Source: Fimbriimonadia bacterium (GTDB lineage Bacteria > Armatimonadota > Fimbriimonadia > Fimbriimonadales > GBS-DC). Taken from it: 64,000 nucleotides of DNA. Location: positions 32,949 to 96,948 of the forward strand of contig JAHCHP010000014.1 of assembly GCA_026129765.1 (NCBI GenBank), given 5' to 3'. Both the position numbers and the translations under genes were made by a program. Below the pieces are notes generated by a model, which made no database searches, was not told the origin of the DNA, and saw nothing but the letters and a program-made list of their open reading frames with translations. This document shows, piece by piece, positions 18,412-26,749 of this stretch (its first letter is position 1; each line of letters begins with the position of its first letter).

Positions 18412-20286
18412 TTAATTACCTCGCGACTGGATCAGGTTCGGCAGATCAAGCCGCGTATTCAAGCTGTAGGTCACCGGGCGCTCTGCGCCAAACAATCTCA
18501 CTCCCAGGGAAATGGTCATCAACCGACGAGTCTCATAATCGCCCACCACCGAGTCGCCGGTCACATTGAACTGGTAGAAGAACTGCACCTGAACATTGCT
18601 GTTCGCGCCGCCGGGCATCGGTGTCAAGGGATCGGAATAGAACTCGATATAGCCTCTCAACAGCCGGAAATCAAGCGGGTCAGGGCTGTTACGAAGGCTT
18701 TGCTCATCCACTATATCTTGATAGTTGATCCGGTACTGGTTTGGTCCGACTAATTGGGTGTTGTTCGGCACACGAGTGTAGCGGACGGGTTGACCAAAGT
18801 TGGGACCCGGACGCTGATCGGGACCGGCAACGATTTCGGTTCCCGGCACAATACTGGCATTGAAAAACGCCAAGTAGTTATCAAATCGGTTGTCTACCAC
18901 GCCATTATTATCCAAGTCTAACAGCGAGATATACCGCTTCACATTGTTCTGCTCGTCGGAGCCGACCGTCACAAATTGGTAATTATATCGCCCATTAATC
19001 GTGCGCGTATCGGGATTGGGATCGATATCCGGCGTCAGCTGCGCGCCCACAGGAAACGTCAGTTGGTTGCCGTTGTAGCTCATCCACCAAGGAATCGCGA
19101 AATCTAACATCCCCGACTCATCATTCAGGTAAAATGCCATCGGTTCCGCCTGATTATCATTATTGGCGATCATCATCCAGGCGTTGGAGGGCGGCACATT
19201 GCGTCGGACCATATCGCGCATCAAAGACAAATTGCAGACCGCGCGATCAATTTCAGGACCATTGACCGGCTGCTGGTAGTAGCGCAAGATCCATTGCCCG
19301 TTCTGGTAGTCGGTGTAATAGTATCGCAACGCTTGGTTCCGGCGCAAAGCATCCGGCGCGCTTCGGAACAGTGTCATACGCAGCGCGTCCGGATTCAATG
19401 TCCACAACCCTTGCGGGAATCGCATTTGAACGGGCGTGCCAACGCCTGCTTCATCGCCCAGATTTTCATTCTCTATCGGGGCAGCCGTTTGGTTCGTAAT
19501 TTGGGTCGGTCGGAACTGCATCAACGAGGTTAGGTCCACGATGTTCCCCTTGTTGTCTCGCTGCGCCACCAACATATCGATTCGCCTTGTAGGACCGACC
19601 GGCTGCGCGATTTTGCGCCAACCGTCCGCTTTGGGACCATAGAAAAAGTTGGGATCAAAGAAATCGTTGGGGGTATCGAACAGTTCCCGATTCAATTCCC
19701 AGTCGCCGCTCGCGCCTTTCACATAGACCGGGAACTCCGCGCGATACAGCACACATAGATTGTCGGGTTGATCGGCAGCCACCATTGTCTCTTCAAAACC
19801 ATTGAAGTAGGGAGATAACGGCACGCCGTTCTGCGAACGATTATCGCGCAGTCCCAAGAAGTACCGGATGACCCGGTGTCCTGGTGAAACGGGCAGATTG
19901 ATATCGTTGCCGCTCACTTGAAGCGGAATGTCCGAGGTGGGGTCGTTGGGGTCCAGGCTGGGGTCGCCATAGGCAGGCGAAACCATATCGATCATCGCAT
20001 GACGCAATCGGAACTCTTGAGGACCATTGGAGGTGGCAATCCAGATAGAGAGATACCGGTTGCTGTTGTCATAGACATAGGCGGCGCGCTTCAGCTCGCT
20101 GCTCACTTGCTCCAGGGTCAGGCGCGTCAAAGATTGCGCTTCTGCCTGAATTTGCCCTTGACGGGTCAAATTAAACCCTCGAACGAGGGGACCCAGCAGC
20201 AAGCCGAGCAGGATGGCAGTGATCGCGATCACTACCAACAGCTCTACCAGCGTAAACCCTTTGCTATTGCCCTGCCTTAATCTCAT
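18412..20286 (-). CDS. PilW/PulJ-like prepilin with very large C-terminal domain
   Basis: 624 aa. The leader NSKGFTLVELLVVIAITAILL carries the prepilin peptidase site (cleavage after Gly10, then methylated Phe, with Glu at mature position 5) and the hydrophobic helix that packs in the pilus core. A stretch ARQGQIQ/AEAQSLTRLTLEQVSSELKRAA-like helix follows, typical of PilW/PulJ. The remaining 550 or so residues are beta-rich and Asn/Pro-rich, much longer than the usual 200-350 aa. It lies between the PilV-like and PilX-like genes with only three bases to the latter, the same order as in fimU-pilV-pilW-pilX clusters. A minor pseudopilin role in priming assembly is inferred. Confidence 0.8.
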   Translation of the reverse strand: MRLRQGNSKGFTLVELLVVIAITAILLGLLLGPLVRGFNLTRQGQIQAEAQSLTRLTLEQVSSELKRAAYVYDNSNRYLSIWIATSNGPQEFRLRHAMIDMVSPAYGDPSLDPNDPTSDIPLQVSGNDINLPVSPGHRVIRYFLGLRDNRSQNGVPLSPYFNGFEETMVAADQPDNLCVLYRAEFPVYVKGASGDWELNRELFDTPNDFFDPNFFYGPKADGWRKIAQPVGPTRRIDMLVAQRDNKGNIVDLTSLMQFRPTQITNQTAAPIENENLGDEAGVGTPVQMRFPQGLWTLNPDALRMTLFRSAPDALRRNQALRYYYTDYQNGQWILRYYQQPVNGPEIDRAVCNLSLMRDMVRRNVPPSNAWMMIANNDNQAEPMAFYLNDESGMLDFAIPWWMSYNGNQLTFPVGAQLTPDIDPNPDTRTINGRYNYQFVTVGSDEQNNVKRYISLLDLDNNGVVDNRFDNYLAFFNASIVPGTEIVAGPDQRPGPNFGQPVRYTRVPNNTQLVGPNQYRINYQDIVDEQSLRNSPDPLDFRLLRGYIEFYSDPLTPMPGGANSNVQVQFFYQFNVTGDSVVGDYETRRLMTISLGVRLFGAERPVTYSLNTRLDLPNLIQSRGN

Positions 20287-20379
20287 TTCATTTTACCCCT
20301 TGCGTCCCTGCACTTCGACTGCGTCTATGGGCGTGTAGTTCCCTTGATCGCCCCTGAAAAACAGCGAGAATGCGAATTC

Positions 20380-22173
20380 TCAATCCTTGCGATTCACCAC
20401 TGCGTCAAAGTCCAACTTAATCGTCCTTTGACCAGAAGGGCGATAGGTCAAGCGCACCTTCAACGATACTCCCTGAACTCCCTTTAGCGCAACCCCGGTC
20501 ACACTGGAGTCCCAGCTAACGGCAGTTGAGTGGCGGTCTCGCAGATCGATGTAATGCAGTCCATTCTCCGCGGCGGTGTCGCTGATTCGGAATAAACCGC
20601 CGCTGCCGCGTTTTTGCGCGCCGTTCGCATCAGCATACCAGTACTCTCTCAACATCACGCTTTTCCCTGCTTCTGAGCGGTTAAAGAAAAGCCGGGTTGA
20701 AAAGTTCGGCGAACTGTTATCAAAAGCGCAAGCGTCATAGGGCATGACCAGACTGCCGCTGATATAGTATCGGTGAACCGCTTTCTGAACCGATAACGCC
20801 CATTCGTCATTCACCTTGTAAAGCACACGGATTTTGCGCCCTACCATGGTGGTATCCCGGTCACCATCCGTTGGGAATCGCAGAACACCCTGCTGGTAAT
20901 TAATTTGCGCTCTGGGATCAAAGCCGCTGCCGGGAATCAAGGTCCCCTGACGATAAGCCGCCACCGCGCCGCTCAGCAGGTCAATCATCACCACATCAGG
21001 CTGATTCTGTCCATAACCCGGCAAATTCAGCCCTGCGTATTCCGATTGATCATCCAGTAAATCGCCCGCCTGCTTCCAATCAGACAAGGTCAACCGAACC
21101 ACGCCATCCGACGGAATGGAACGCTCCTCATTAATGATTTGCCAATCACGCGCATTATAATCCACATTCGCGACCAAGGGGCGCGTACCGCGCCAAAAAC
21201 GCTCATAGAAACCGGAAGAGGAGGGATTAAAGACAATCAATCCCAACTGGTCATTCAGAACCTTGTATTGATAAGGATAATCGGGGTCCCAATCCAGCGC
21301 AAGCGGTAATCGCTCAAATAAACGCCCAACGGTATCTGAGTCAGGCACCAGACCCGCAAAATCCGGATCGTCGGTCGCTGTCTGCAGAGGAACCCAATAG
21401 GAGAAAGGTCGCTGCGGATCGGTTGGCGGCAGGGTAATCACCTCTGACACCTGCTTCACCGAGTAGTTGCCGCCCATCTGCACATAGTAGGCATAATCCA
21501 CCTTATAGCTAATGCTTCGAAACCGCAGGGGGCGCAGCGCGATTTGAGGACCTTGGTCATCAGGATCATAATCAATTCCGTACTGAAACACCTGGAGGAA
21601 ATATGCAGGTTGACCCGCTTCCGTCTCAATCCGTTGCATCGGATTGCCATAGACCAACAAGCCGCCATCCAGCGGATTCTGGTTCGTATCGGTAACGGTG
21701 TTGATCACTTCAACCGGCGCGAATGCCGTGATATAAACACTGCCTTGGCTGGGGGTGTTGCGGGCGACGATAGGCGATGGGAGAGGGATGTTGACGCGCT
21801 CGCCAATGATGCGTCGAATCCGGTTGGAACCCGACACATAAGGCAGCAAATCAGGATCGCCGAGATCATCGCCTGGTTGAGGCTCCAGGTCATTCGGCGC
21901 GTTTTGCGGGTTGATCAGCATGACGCGATTCCCATTGCGATCTTCGTACCGGATAGGCACAATCGCATAGGGCAGAGTGTCCTCGCGCCCTTTCAAGCGC
22001 TCCAGTTCCTGCTCTGCTAATCGGGTCGCTGCCCCGCTCTGACCCGTTCGTTTAATCGCCAGAAAGCCGCTCGGATAGAGACTGATAAACGCAAATATCC
22101 CAATCGCTAAGATGACAAGCACAACCAGCACCTCGAGTAACGAGGCGCCTCGCGAAAACTTCGCCCTGCTCAT
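20380..22173 (-). CDS. PilV/PulI-like prepilin with large C-terminal domain
   Basis: 597 aa. The N-terminus SRGASLLEVLVVLVILAIGIFA is a type IV prepilin leader (cleavage after Gly9, Glu five residues later), and TRLAEQELERLKG resembles the helix of PilV/PulI minor pilins. About 540 residues follow, rich in Asp, Asn, Pro and Tyr, with no enzymatic motif seen; typical PilV proteins are 130-200 aa. The gene lies after the DUF1559-like pseudopilin and before the PilW-like gene. The 101-base gap upstream holds a short GC hairpin with a T-run, so its level may be lower than that of the first gene. Confidence 0.8.
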   Translation of the reverse strand: MSRAKFSRGASLLEVLVVLVILAIGIFAFISLYPSGFLAIKRTGQSGAATRLAEQELERLKGREDTLPYAIVPIRYEDRNGNRVMLINPQNAPNDLEPQPGDDLGDPDLLPYVSGSNRIRRIIGERVNIPLPSPIVARNTPSQGSVYITAFAPVEVINTVTDTNQNPLDGGLLVYGNPMQRIETEAGQPAYFLQVFQYGIDYDPDDQGPQIALRPLRFRSISYKVDYAYYVQMGGNYSVKQVSEVITLPPTDPQRPFSYWVPLQTATDDPDFAGLVPDSDTVGRLFERLPLALDWDPDYPYQYKVLNDQLGLIVFNPSSSGFYERFWRGTRPLVANVDYNARDWQIINEERSIPSDGVVRLTLSDWKQAGDLLDDQSEYAGLNLPGYGQNQPDVVMIDLLSGAVAAYRQGTLIPGSGFDPRAQINYQQGVLRFPTDGDRDTTMVGRKIRVLYKVNDEWALSVQKAVHRYYISGSLVMPYDACAFDNSSPNFSTRLFFNRSEAGKSVMLREYWYADANGAQKRGSGGLFRISDTAAENGLHYIDLRDRHSTAVSWDSSVTGVALKGVQGVSLKVRLTYRPSGQRTIKLDFDAVVNRKD

Positions 22174-22254
22174 AGATTTTCACCCCAAATTAATGGTCTG
22201 TTGTTCAACGGTAATTATCGGTGGATCGGCTCTTTATAAATAATAAAGGAAGCG

Positions 22255-22274
22255 AAAAAAGCCGGGAAGCCGGG
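22255..22274 (-). terminator. Short GC hairpin with U6 directly after the pseudopilin gene
   Basis: On the minus strand a CCGG-CTTC-CCGG stem-loop is followed by C and six T (22255-22260). It starts right after the stop codon of the first pilus-operon gene. The stem is only four base pairs, so it would act as a leaky terminator that lets part of transcription continue into the minor pseudopilin genes. Confidence 0.4.
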
Positions 22275-23060
22275 TCAAGGACGCTCATTATAGGGATTCG
22301 CGAACATTTTCCGCGATTCCATCGGTTTTGCGTCGCCGGTCAAGAATAAGACAATGTCATTCTTGCCTTGATTCGGCTGACCACCGCTGTATGAACGATG
22401 ATAAGTGCACCAAGTTACAACAGCCGTTTTATCAGGGGATCGGTATCGCAGTTGGCGAGGCGTGTCTGATTTCTTAGGACCGATCGGATTATTAAACCAG
22501 CCATCGCCATAAGCGACGCCGCTCAATTGACTCTCAATCTGGTTCAGGTTGGAATTAGACCATGTTAAGGCATAACGCACCTCGTAGCCGTTCCCTGCCG
22601 CATTACGACCAGTGTCATAGCTGTCGTAGGTATAGTAGCAGAGAGCGGGTGAATTGTTATCGCCCGGAATCAGGCGAGAGACCTGTCCCGCCAAGGCATG
22701 ACCTTGTGGGTAGGTCGCTGTCGTCATTTCGGTTTTGGACGAGCGATTGCTATTAGGACATTTGAAGACGTCTACATTTTTGATGTAAGGCATCAAATAG
22801 CTGGGAGCATTGCCCATCTGAACGTTTTGGGGACAATTGTTGCCTTGCGCGGGAATCGCGGTAAACAAGGCGGGCGGATAAGCCCCCTCATCCAACTTAT
22901 ATTGCTCTAAAGCCTGGAAAATTTGCTTCAAATTAGAGGCGCAAGCCCCACGCCGCGCCTGCTCACGCGCTGTGCCAAAAACCGGAAATATGATCGCCGC
23001 CAAAATCGCGATAATCGCGATAACGGTCAATAGTTCGACCAGAGTGAACCCTTTTTTCAT
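22275..23060 (-). CDS. DUF1559-like type II/IV pseudopilin (first gene of the pilus operon)
   Basis: 261 aa. MKKGFTLVELLTVIAIIAIL is a textbook class III signal: cleavage after Gly4, Phe at +1, Glu at +5, then the hydrophobic helix. The next stretch (IFPVFGTAREQARRGACASN, then LKQIFQALEQYKLDEGAYPP) is the form seen in the large pseudopilin families of Armatimonadota and Planctomycetota. Four cysteines or more are present (ACASN, NNCPQN, FKCPNSN, ALCYYTY), so disulphides are possible. The C-terminal part has a LTGDAKPM-like strand near the end as in DUF1559 proteins. It is the promoter-proximal gene and could be the main subunit of this pilus or pseudopilus; the abundant PilA could also lie elsewhere. 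Confidence 0.85.
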   Translation of the reverse strand: MKKGFTLVELLTVIAIIAILAAIIFPVFGTAREQARRGACASNLKQIFQALEQYKLDEGAYPPALFTAIPAQGNNCPQNVQMGNAPSYLMPYIKNVDVFKCPNSNRSSKTEMTTATYPQGHALAGQVSRLIPGDNNSPALCYYTYDSYDTGRNAAGNGYEVRYALTWSNSNLNQIESQLSGVAYGDGWFNNPIGPKKSDTPRQLRYRSPDKTAVVTWCTYHRSYSGGQPNQGKNDIVLFLTGDAKPMESRKMFANPYNERP

Positions 23061-23131
23061 GTTTTAAGAAGACCCCCTTGCTGCTGCCGTTTCTTACGCT
23101 CGCCCTTTAGACGACATAAGAGCGCTCAAAA

Positions 23132-23146
23132 GTTCCCACGGGGAAC
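23132..23146 (-). promoter_or_regulatory. Palindrome in the leader of the pilus operon
   Basis: GTTCCC-ACG-GGGAAC is a perfect 6-bp inverted repeat with a 3-base centre, located about 15-30 bases after the predicted transcription start. On the minus strand it is followed by TTTTG. It could be an operator or a small leader hairpin; the sequence alone does not decide. Confidence 0.35.
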
Positions 23147-23168
23147 ATTTTAGATTGGTTAAGTAGTA

Positions 23169-23198
23169 ATTATACACTTTGAGTCCAATTCCTGCCAA
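23169..23198 (-). promoter_or_regulatory. Sigma-70-type promoter of the pilus operon
   Basis: On the minus strand TTGGCA (23193-23198) and a perfect TATAAT (23169-23174) are 18 bases apart. Transcription would begin near 23162, giving a leader of about 100 bases before the pseudopilin start at 23060. It lies just downstream of the esterase gene, so the pilus genes form a separate unit. Confidence 0.7.
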
Positions 23199-23259
23199 CT
23201 TTCGAGCTTTCTTTGTTGACACAAATGCCCTTATTCGGCGCACCCTGCTCAGAAACAGC

Positions 23260-24144
23260 CTACTTTCTGCCCAATTTTTCCACCAGCCAAGTAATTCCCT
23301 GCTGGATGGCGTCCGGGGGCAGCATATGGCCGCTTTCAACCCAAATGACCTCTTTCGGCGATTTCGCGGCATCATGCAGCGTTTTTGCGGCATCGCCATT
23401 CACAATCACATCCTGCTTGCCATTGATAAAGAGTACTGGGCGAGGACTGACATGAGCAATAAAGTTGGAAGGCGACACAGAAGCAGCCATCGAGCGCACC
23501 GCTTCAGGCAGGTTGGCGGACATGGCTTTCACCGGGTCGCCCCCCACGCACAAAACAGCCGCTTTAACCCGGTCATCCACCCCGCTGAGAATCGACCCCA
23601 TCATCGCGCCCATGCTATAGCCCGCCAAGCCGATTCGCGAAGAATCGACATCCGCGCGCGATTTTAAATAGTCCAACGCAAGCCGGTAATCTTTAACGGT
23701 GGTCTGAACCATACTGGCAAACACCATCGGCTCAATACTCGGAGGCGCATTCGCCTGCCTGCGTTCTCCATGCCGTTCGGCGTCCAGCGCAAGGCTGGCA
23801 ATCCCTTTGGCTGCCAACGGTTTGCCAAACATCTGAATCATGGACTCTTTATTGCTCGTCAAGCCATGCAGGAGTAAAACGCACGGATATTTTCCCGCTT
23901 CTTTGGGGCGTGTGAAGGTTCCATGCACCGTTTCGCCTTTCGAGTTGCTGAAGCTCAGATGCTCCACAACATACTCCTTATCTTCGCGGGGTTCCGCCTT
24001 GAAGTCCGCAGGCGATTTGGTGTCATATTTGTAAGCGTCTTTGAGGTCGCTCCAAGCAGGTTCGCCTTTCGCGCCCGTTTGAGCATGCGCCGAGCCCAGC
24101 AGCAATCCAGCGGCAATAACCGTCAGCAATCTTTGGCATTTCAT
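23260..24144 (-). CDS. Exported alpha/beta-hydrolase (dienelactone hydrolase / acetyl-esterase type)
   Basis: 294 aa with a signal peptide (residues 1-21, cut after AHA). The alpha/beta-hydrolase fold is clear: oxyanion region LLLHGLTSNKE at about 90-100, nucleophile elbow GYSMG with Ser177, acid Asp245 in NGKQDVIV, and His273 in ESGHMLP. The family includes dienelactone hydrolases, acetyl-xylan esterases and peptidases, so the substrate cannot be named from sequence. A periplasmic esterase acting on a small or sugar ester is most likely. AGGA lies five bases before the start. It is divergent from nuoH and upstream of, but separate from, the pilus operon promoter. Confidence 0.85.
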   Translation of the reverse strand: MKCQRLLTVIAAGLLLGSAHAQTGAKGEPAWSDLKDAYKYDTKSPADFKAEPREDKEYVVEHLSFSNSKGETVHGTFTRPKEAGKYPCVLLLHGLTSNKESMIQMFGKPLAAKGIASLALDAERHGERRQANAPPSIEPMVFASMVQTTVKDYRLALDYLKSRADVDSSRIGLAGYSMGAMMGSILSGVDDRVKAAVLCVGGDPVKAMSANLPEAVRSMAASVSPSNFIAHVSPRPVLFINGKQDVIVNGDAAKTLHDAAKSPKEVIWVESGHMLPPDAIQQGITWLVEKLGRK

Positions 24145-24219
24145 AATATCCTAAGATTCGTAAAAGGAAGCCGTTTTTCCTGCCTCTAAGCGGAGTAAAC
24201 CGCGCTGTGTTTTGCGCGG

Positions 24220-24248
24220 TTGTGAAAAATTTCGCAAACAGGTATAAT
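24220..24248 (+). promoter_or_regulatory. Promoter of nuoH with overlapping palindrome
   Basis: TTGTGA (24220-24225), 17 bases, then TATAAT (24243-24248). The ATG of nuoH starts only ten bases after the -10, so the mRNA would have a leader of about four bases or none, and no Shine-Dalgarno site is present. The -35 is part of an imperfect palindrome (24220-24237, TTGTGAAAAATTTCGCAA), and a perfect ACCGCGC/GCGCGGT hairpin sits at 24199-24220. Both could be operators. Confidence 0.65.
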
Positions 24249-24258
24249 CTTGGGCGAT

Positions 24259-25506
24259 ATGACCTGGGCAGATGCAGGATGGGCATTCTTAAGGGTGGTG
24301 ATTGTGCTGGCGTTTTTGCTTGGCACGCTGCCTTTCGTGATATGGGGTGAACGGAGAGTACTGGCGTGGTTTCAAGACCGGATCGGTCCTAACCGGCTCG
24401 GTCCGTTTGGGCTCCTTCAACCCATTGCCGACGTCGTTAAGCTCTTTTTCAAGGAAGAATTTCTACCCAAAGCCGCCGACTACCGGATTTGGTTCATTGC
24501 GCCTGCGCTTGCGCTTTTTCCCGCCGTTGTCGCTGCCGCAACCATCCCTTGGGGACCCAATCGGCAGTTGACTCCTGTCGCCGATATCGATGTGGGCATT
24601 CTCTATTTTCTGGCGATGTCATCTCTGGCGGTCTACGGAGTTGTTTTAGCAGGCTGGTCTTCCAACAACAAATACTCGCTTCTGGGGGGTTTGCGTTCTT
24701 CCGCGCAGCTCATCAGCTATGAACTGGGTATGGGCTTGGCTCTCGGAGCCATCATTCTCTCTTCAGGAACTTTGCGCATGACCGGCATTGTGGAGGCGCA
24801 GGACCAACCGTTGTGGGGGATCGCGCCCGCCATCAATCACTGGTTCATTTTCACGCCGTGGGGTTTCATCGGAGCCGTCATTTTCTGGATATGCATGGTG
24901 GCAGAAACCAATCGCGCGCCGTTTGACCTTCCCGAAGCCGAAAGTGAGTTGATCGCCGGCTACCATACAGAATATAGCAGCATGAAGTTTGCGGTCTTCT
25001 TTATGAGCGAGTATATGGCGATGGTTACCATCAGCGCGATACTGGCAACCTGTTTCTTGGGAGGCTATTTGCCCCCTCTCGATATTGCGCCGGTCGCAGC
25101 CTTAGCGGAATCAACCTCAGGAACCGCCTTGGGGGGAATCACCAGCGCGCTGGCAACCCTGACGGGATGGCTCTCCGCGCCCTTCTGGTTCATCTCGAAA
25201 ATCGTTCTCAGCCTCTTTATCTTTATCTGGCTCCGCGCCACGCTCCCCCGCCTGCGATACGATCAGCTGATGGCGTTAGGTTGGAAAGCGCTGTTCCCGC
25301 TGGCGCTGGTCAATCTGATGATCGCCGCTGTCTATTTTGGTTTCGGCTGGATACCTGCTCTCACAGGATATGGAATTCTTGCGCTGGGCTATGCGCTCTG
25401 GGTCATCAACCGTCGGGGCAAAGAGCCAAAACGCGTTGTGCAGATGCATTCCGACGCGGCGCCTTATCAACCCCAATCGCACAGGGAGGTGGAGAGCGTT
25501 GGGTGA
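24259..25506 (+). CDS. nuoH: NADH-quinone oxidoreductase subunit H
   Basis: 415 aa from ATG; a TTG three codons earlier at 24250 is possible but would begin too close to the -10. Conserved NuoH blocks are present: ERRVLAWFQDRIGPNRLGPF (residues near 31-52), LLQPIADVVKLFFKE, YSLLGGLRSSAQLISYE, AETNRAPFDLPEAESELIAGY and YSSMKFAVFFMSEY. About eight or nine membrane helices are visible. NuoH sits at the junction of the peripheral and membrane arms of complex I and lines the quinone pocket. The C-terminus extends past the last helix with a polar tail. It overlaps nuoJ by eight bases. nuoI, usually next, is absent. Confidence 0.96.
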   Translation: MTWADAGWAFLRVVIVLAFLLGTLPFVIWGERRVLAWFQDRIGPNRLGPFGLLQPIADVVKLFFKEEFLPKAADYRIWFIAPALALFPAVVAAATIPWGPNRQLTPVADIDVGILYFLAMSSLAVYGVVLAGWSSNNKYSLLGGLRSSAQLISYELGMGLALGAIILSSGTLRMTGIVEAQDQPLWGIAPAINHWFIFTPWGFIGAVIFWICMVAETNRAPFDLPEAESELIAGYHTEYSSMKFAVFFMSEYMAMVTISAILATCFLGGYLPPLDIAPVAALAESTSGTALGGITSALATLTGWLSAPFWFISKIVLSLFIFIWLRATLPRLRYDQLMALGWKALFPLALVNLMIAAVYFGFGWIPALTGYGILALGYALWVINRRGKEPKRVVQMHSDAAPYQPQSHREVESVG

Positions 25507-26002
25507 ACGAATCTTTTTCTTTTTACTGGCAGCCATTATCATCATGGCTTCGATTACCGTGGTTGCCTCCAAAAACCCGGTTCGGAGCGCGTTGGCGCTG
25601 GTGGTCAATTTCTTTGCGTTGGCGATGCTCTACATTACTTTGCATGCCCATTTCCTGGGCGCAGTGCAGATCATCGTCTATGCCGGCGCGATTATGGTCT
25701 TGTTCCTCTTTGTGATCATGCTTTTGAACTTAGGCTCGCCGGACGCGATGCAAGAAACCACGGAAATCAAGCGACCCATTGCCTGGGTGATTGGTCTCTC
25801 GATACTGGGCTTAATGATGACGCAAGTGTTCATGGTAGCCAGTGTCGTGCCTACCGAAGCGCCCGAATGGATCGGCACAACCGAAAATGTGGGAAACGCG
25901 CTCTTCTCTAAATGGGCTTTCCCTTTCGAGATCACCTCTATTTTGCTGCTCGTTGCCGTCATCGGTTCGATTCTGCTGGCAAAACGCCGCCAGTTGAACT
26001 AA
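25499..26002 (+). CDS. nuoJ: NADH-quinone oxidoreductase subunit J
   Basis: 167 aa using a TTG start at 25499, which is preceded by GGGAGGT eight bases upstream and places the conserved GERIFFFLLAAIIIMASITV at the N-terminus as in other NuoJ proteins. An in-frame start at 25337 would lie inside nuoH and add an unrelated segment. Blocks KNPVRSALALVVNFFALAML and GAVQIIVYAGAIMVLFLFVI are NuoJ hallmarks, including the conserved Tyr-Ala-Gly-Ala-Ile turn. Five helices are evident. It is a membrane-arm subunit of complex I and is coupled to nuoH by overlap; nuoK follows after 13 bases. Confidence 0.95.
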   Translation: MGERIFFFLLAAIIIMASITVVASKNPVRSALALVVNFFALAMLYITLHAHFLGAVQIIVYAGAIMVLFLFVIMLLNLGSPDAMQETTEIKRPIAWVIGLSILGLMMTQVFMVASVVPTEAPEWIGTTENVGNALFSKWAFPFEITSILLLVAVIGSILLAKRRQLN

Positions 26003-26015
26003 GGAGAAATGATAG

Positions 26016-26339
26016 ATGCCTACTGAAGTGCCTTTGAACGCTTACCTCACCTTAGGAGCCTTCATGTTTGTGATGGGCATGATCGGCGTTATCATCAAAC
26101 GAAACCCGATTGTCATCTTTATGTGCATAGAGTTGATGTTGAACGCGGTCAATTTGACCTTCTTGGCATTTGCGCGCCATCAGCCCACCCTGCAAGCGCA
26201 AATATCGGGACATATGTACGTCATCTTCGTGATCGCCGTCGCGGCAGCGGAAGTAGCAGTGGGGTTGGGCATTATCATGGCGATTTTCCGTCTGCGAGAC
26301 AACGTCGATGTAGACCAAATCGCCTCTCTGCGCGAATAA
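26016..26339 (+). CDS. nuoK: NADH-quinone oxidoreductase subunit K
   Basis: 107 aa, three membrane helices. PLNAYLTLGAFMFVMGMIGV, the stretch NPIVIFMCIELMLNAVNLTF with the conserved membrane Glu, and HMYVIFVIAVAAAEVAVGLGI with the second key Glu are standard NuoK. These carboxylates take part in proton transfer. GGAG precedes the ATG. After this gene no nuoL/M/N follows, so the rest of complex I must be encoded elsewhere. Confidence 0.96.
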   Translation: MPTEVPLNAYLTLGAFMFVMGMIGVIIKRNPIVIFMCIELMLNAVNLTFLAFARHQPTLQAQISGHMYVIFVIAVAAAEVAVGLGIIMAIFRLRDNVDVDQIASLRE

Positions 26340-26749
26340 AGCTGCTCATGGGAGTTTCTCGACTATAAAAATAAACCTCAATCCACTCCGGCGGCACACG
26401 CTCTGTCTACCAGACATCATTCGCTAAGAGGAAAAATGGAGAACCGTTCCGGTGCATCGATCCCGACGCGATCCTCAAGAGGGCTGGCTTTCCGCGCTGT
26501 TTTCCAAAGTTTAGCGCCATCTGGTTTCATTCAGTCCTATTTCGTTGCGGTTAGCCCCAAAAATAACATGCTCGACCGATACTCAGCCTTGTTTATCCAA
26601 TTGCAAATCAATCAATTCAGGCTTGTCAAGCACAAGTCTAAGAAATCTTCCGATACTCCTCATATCATCTGTCATTCGAACAACGCCTTCCTCATAGTTT
26701 CTTCTTCCATTTCGCAGGAATAAACAAAGAAACGTTAAAGGATTACATC
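26340..26749 (+). other. Intergenic stretch without a supported gene
   Basis: About 410 bases between nuoK and the Rpn gene. A 95-codon open frame (26436-26723) has no recognisable domain and a weak start context, so it is not called. No clear terminator hairpin or promoter was seen. The composition is more AT-rich toward the Rpn gene. Confidence 0.5.

Noticed and set aside
24250..24252. TTG as nuoH start
   Set aside because: It would lie two bases after the -10 box. The ATG three codons later is more likely.
26436..26723. 95-codon open frame between nuoK and the Rpn gene
   Set aside because: No recognisable domain and a weak start context. It may be chance in a gene-free stretch.
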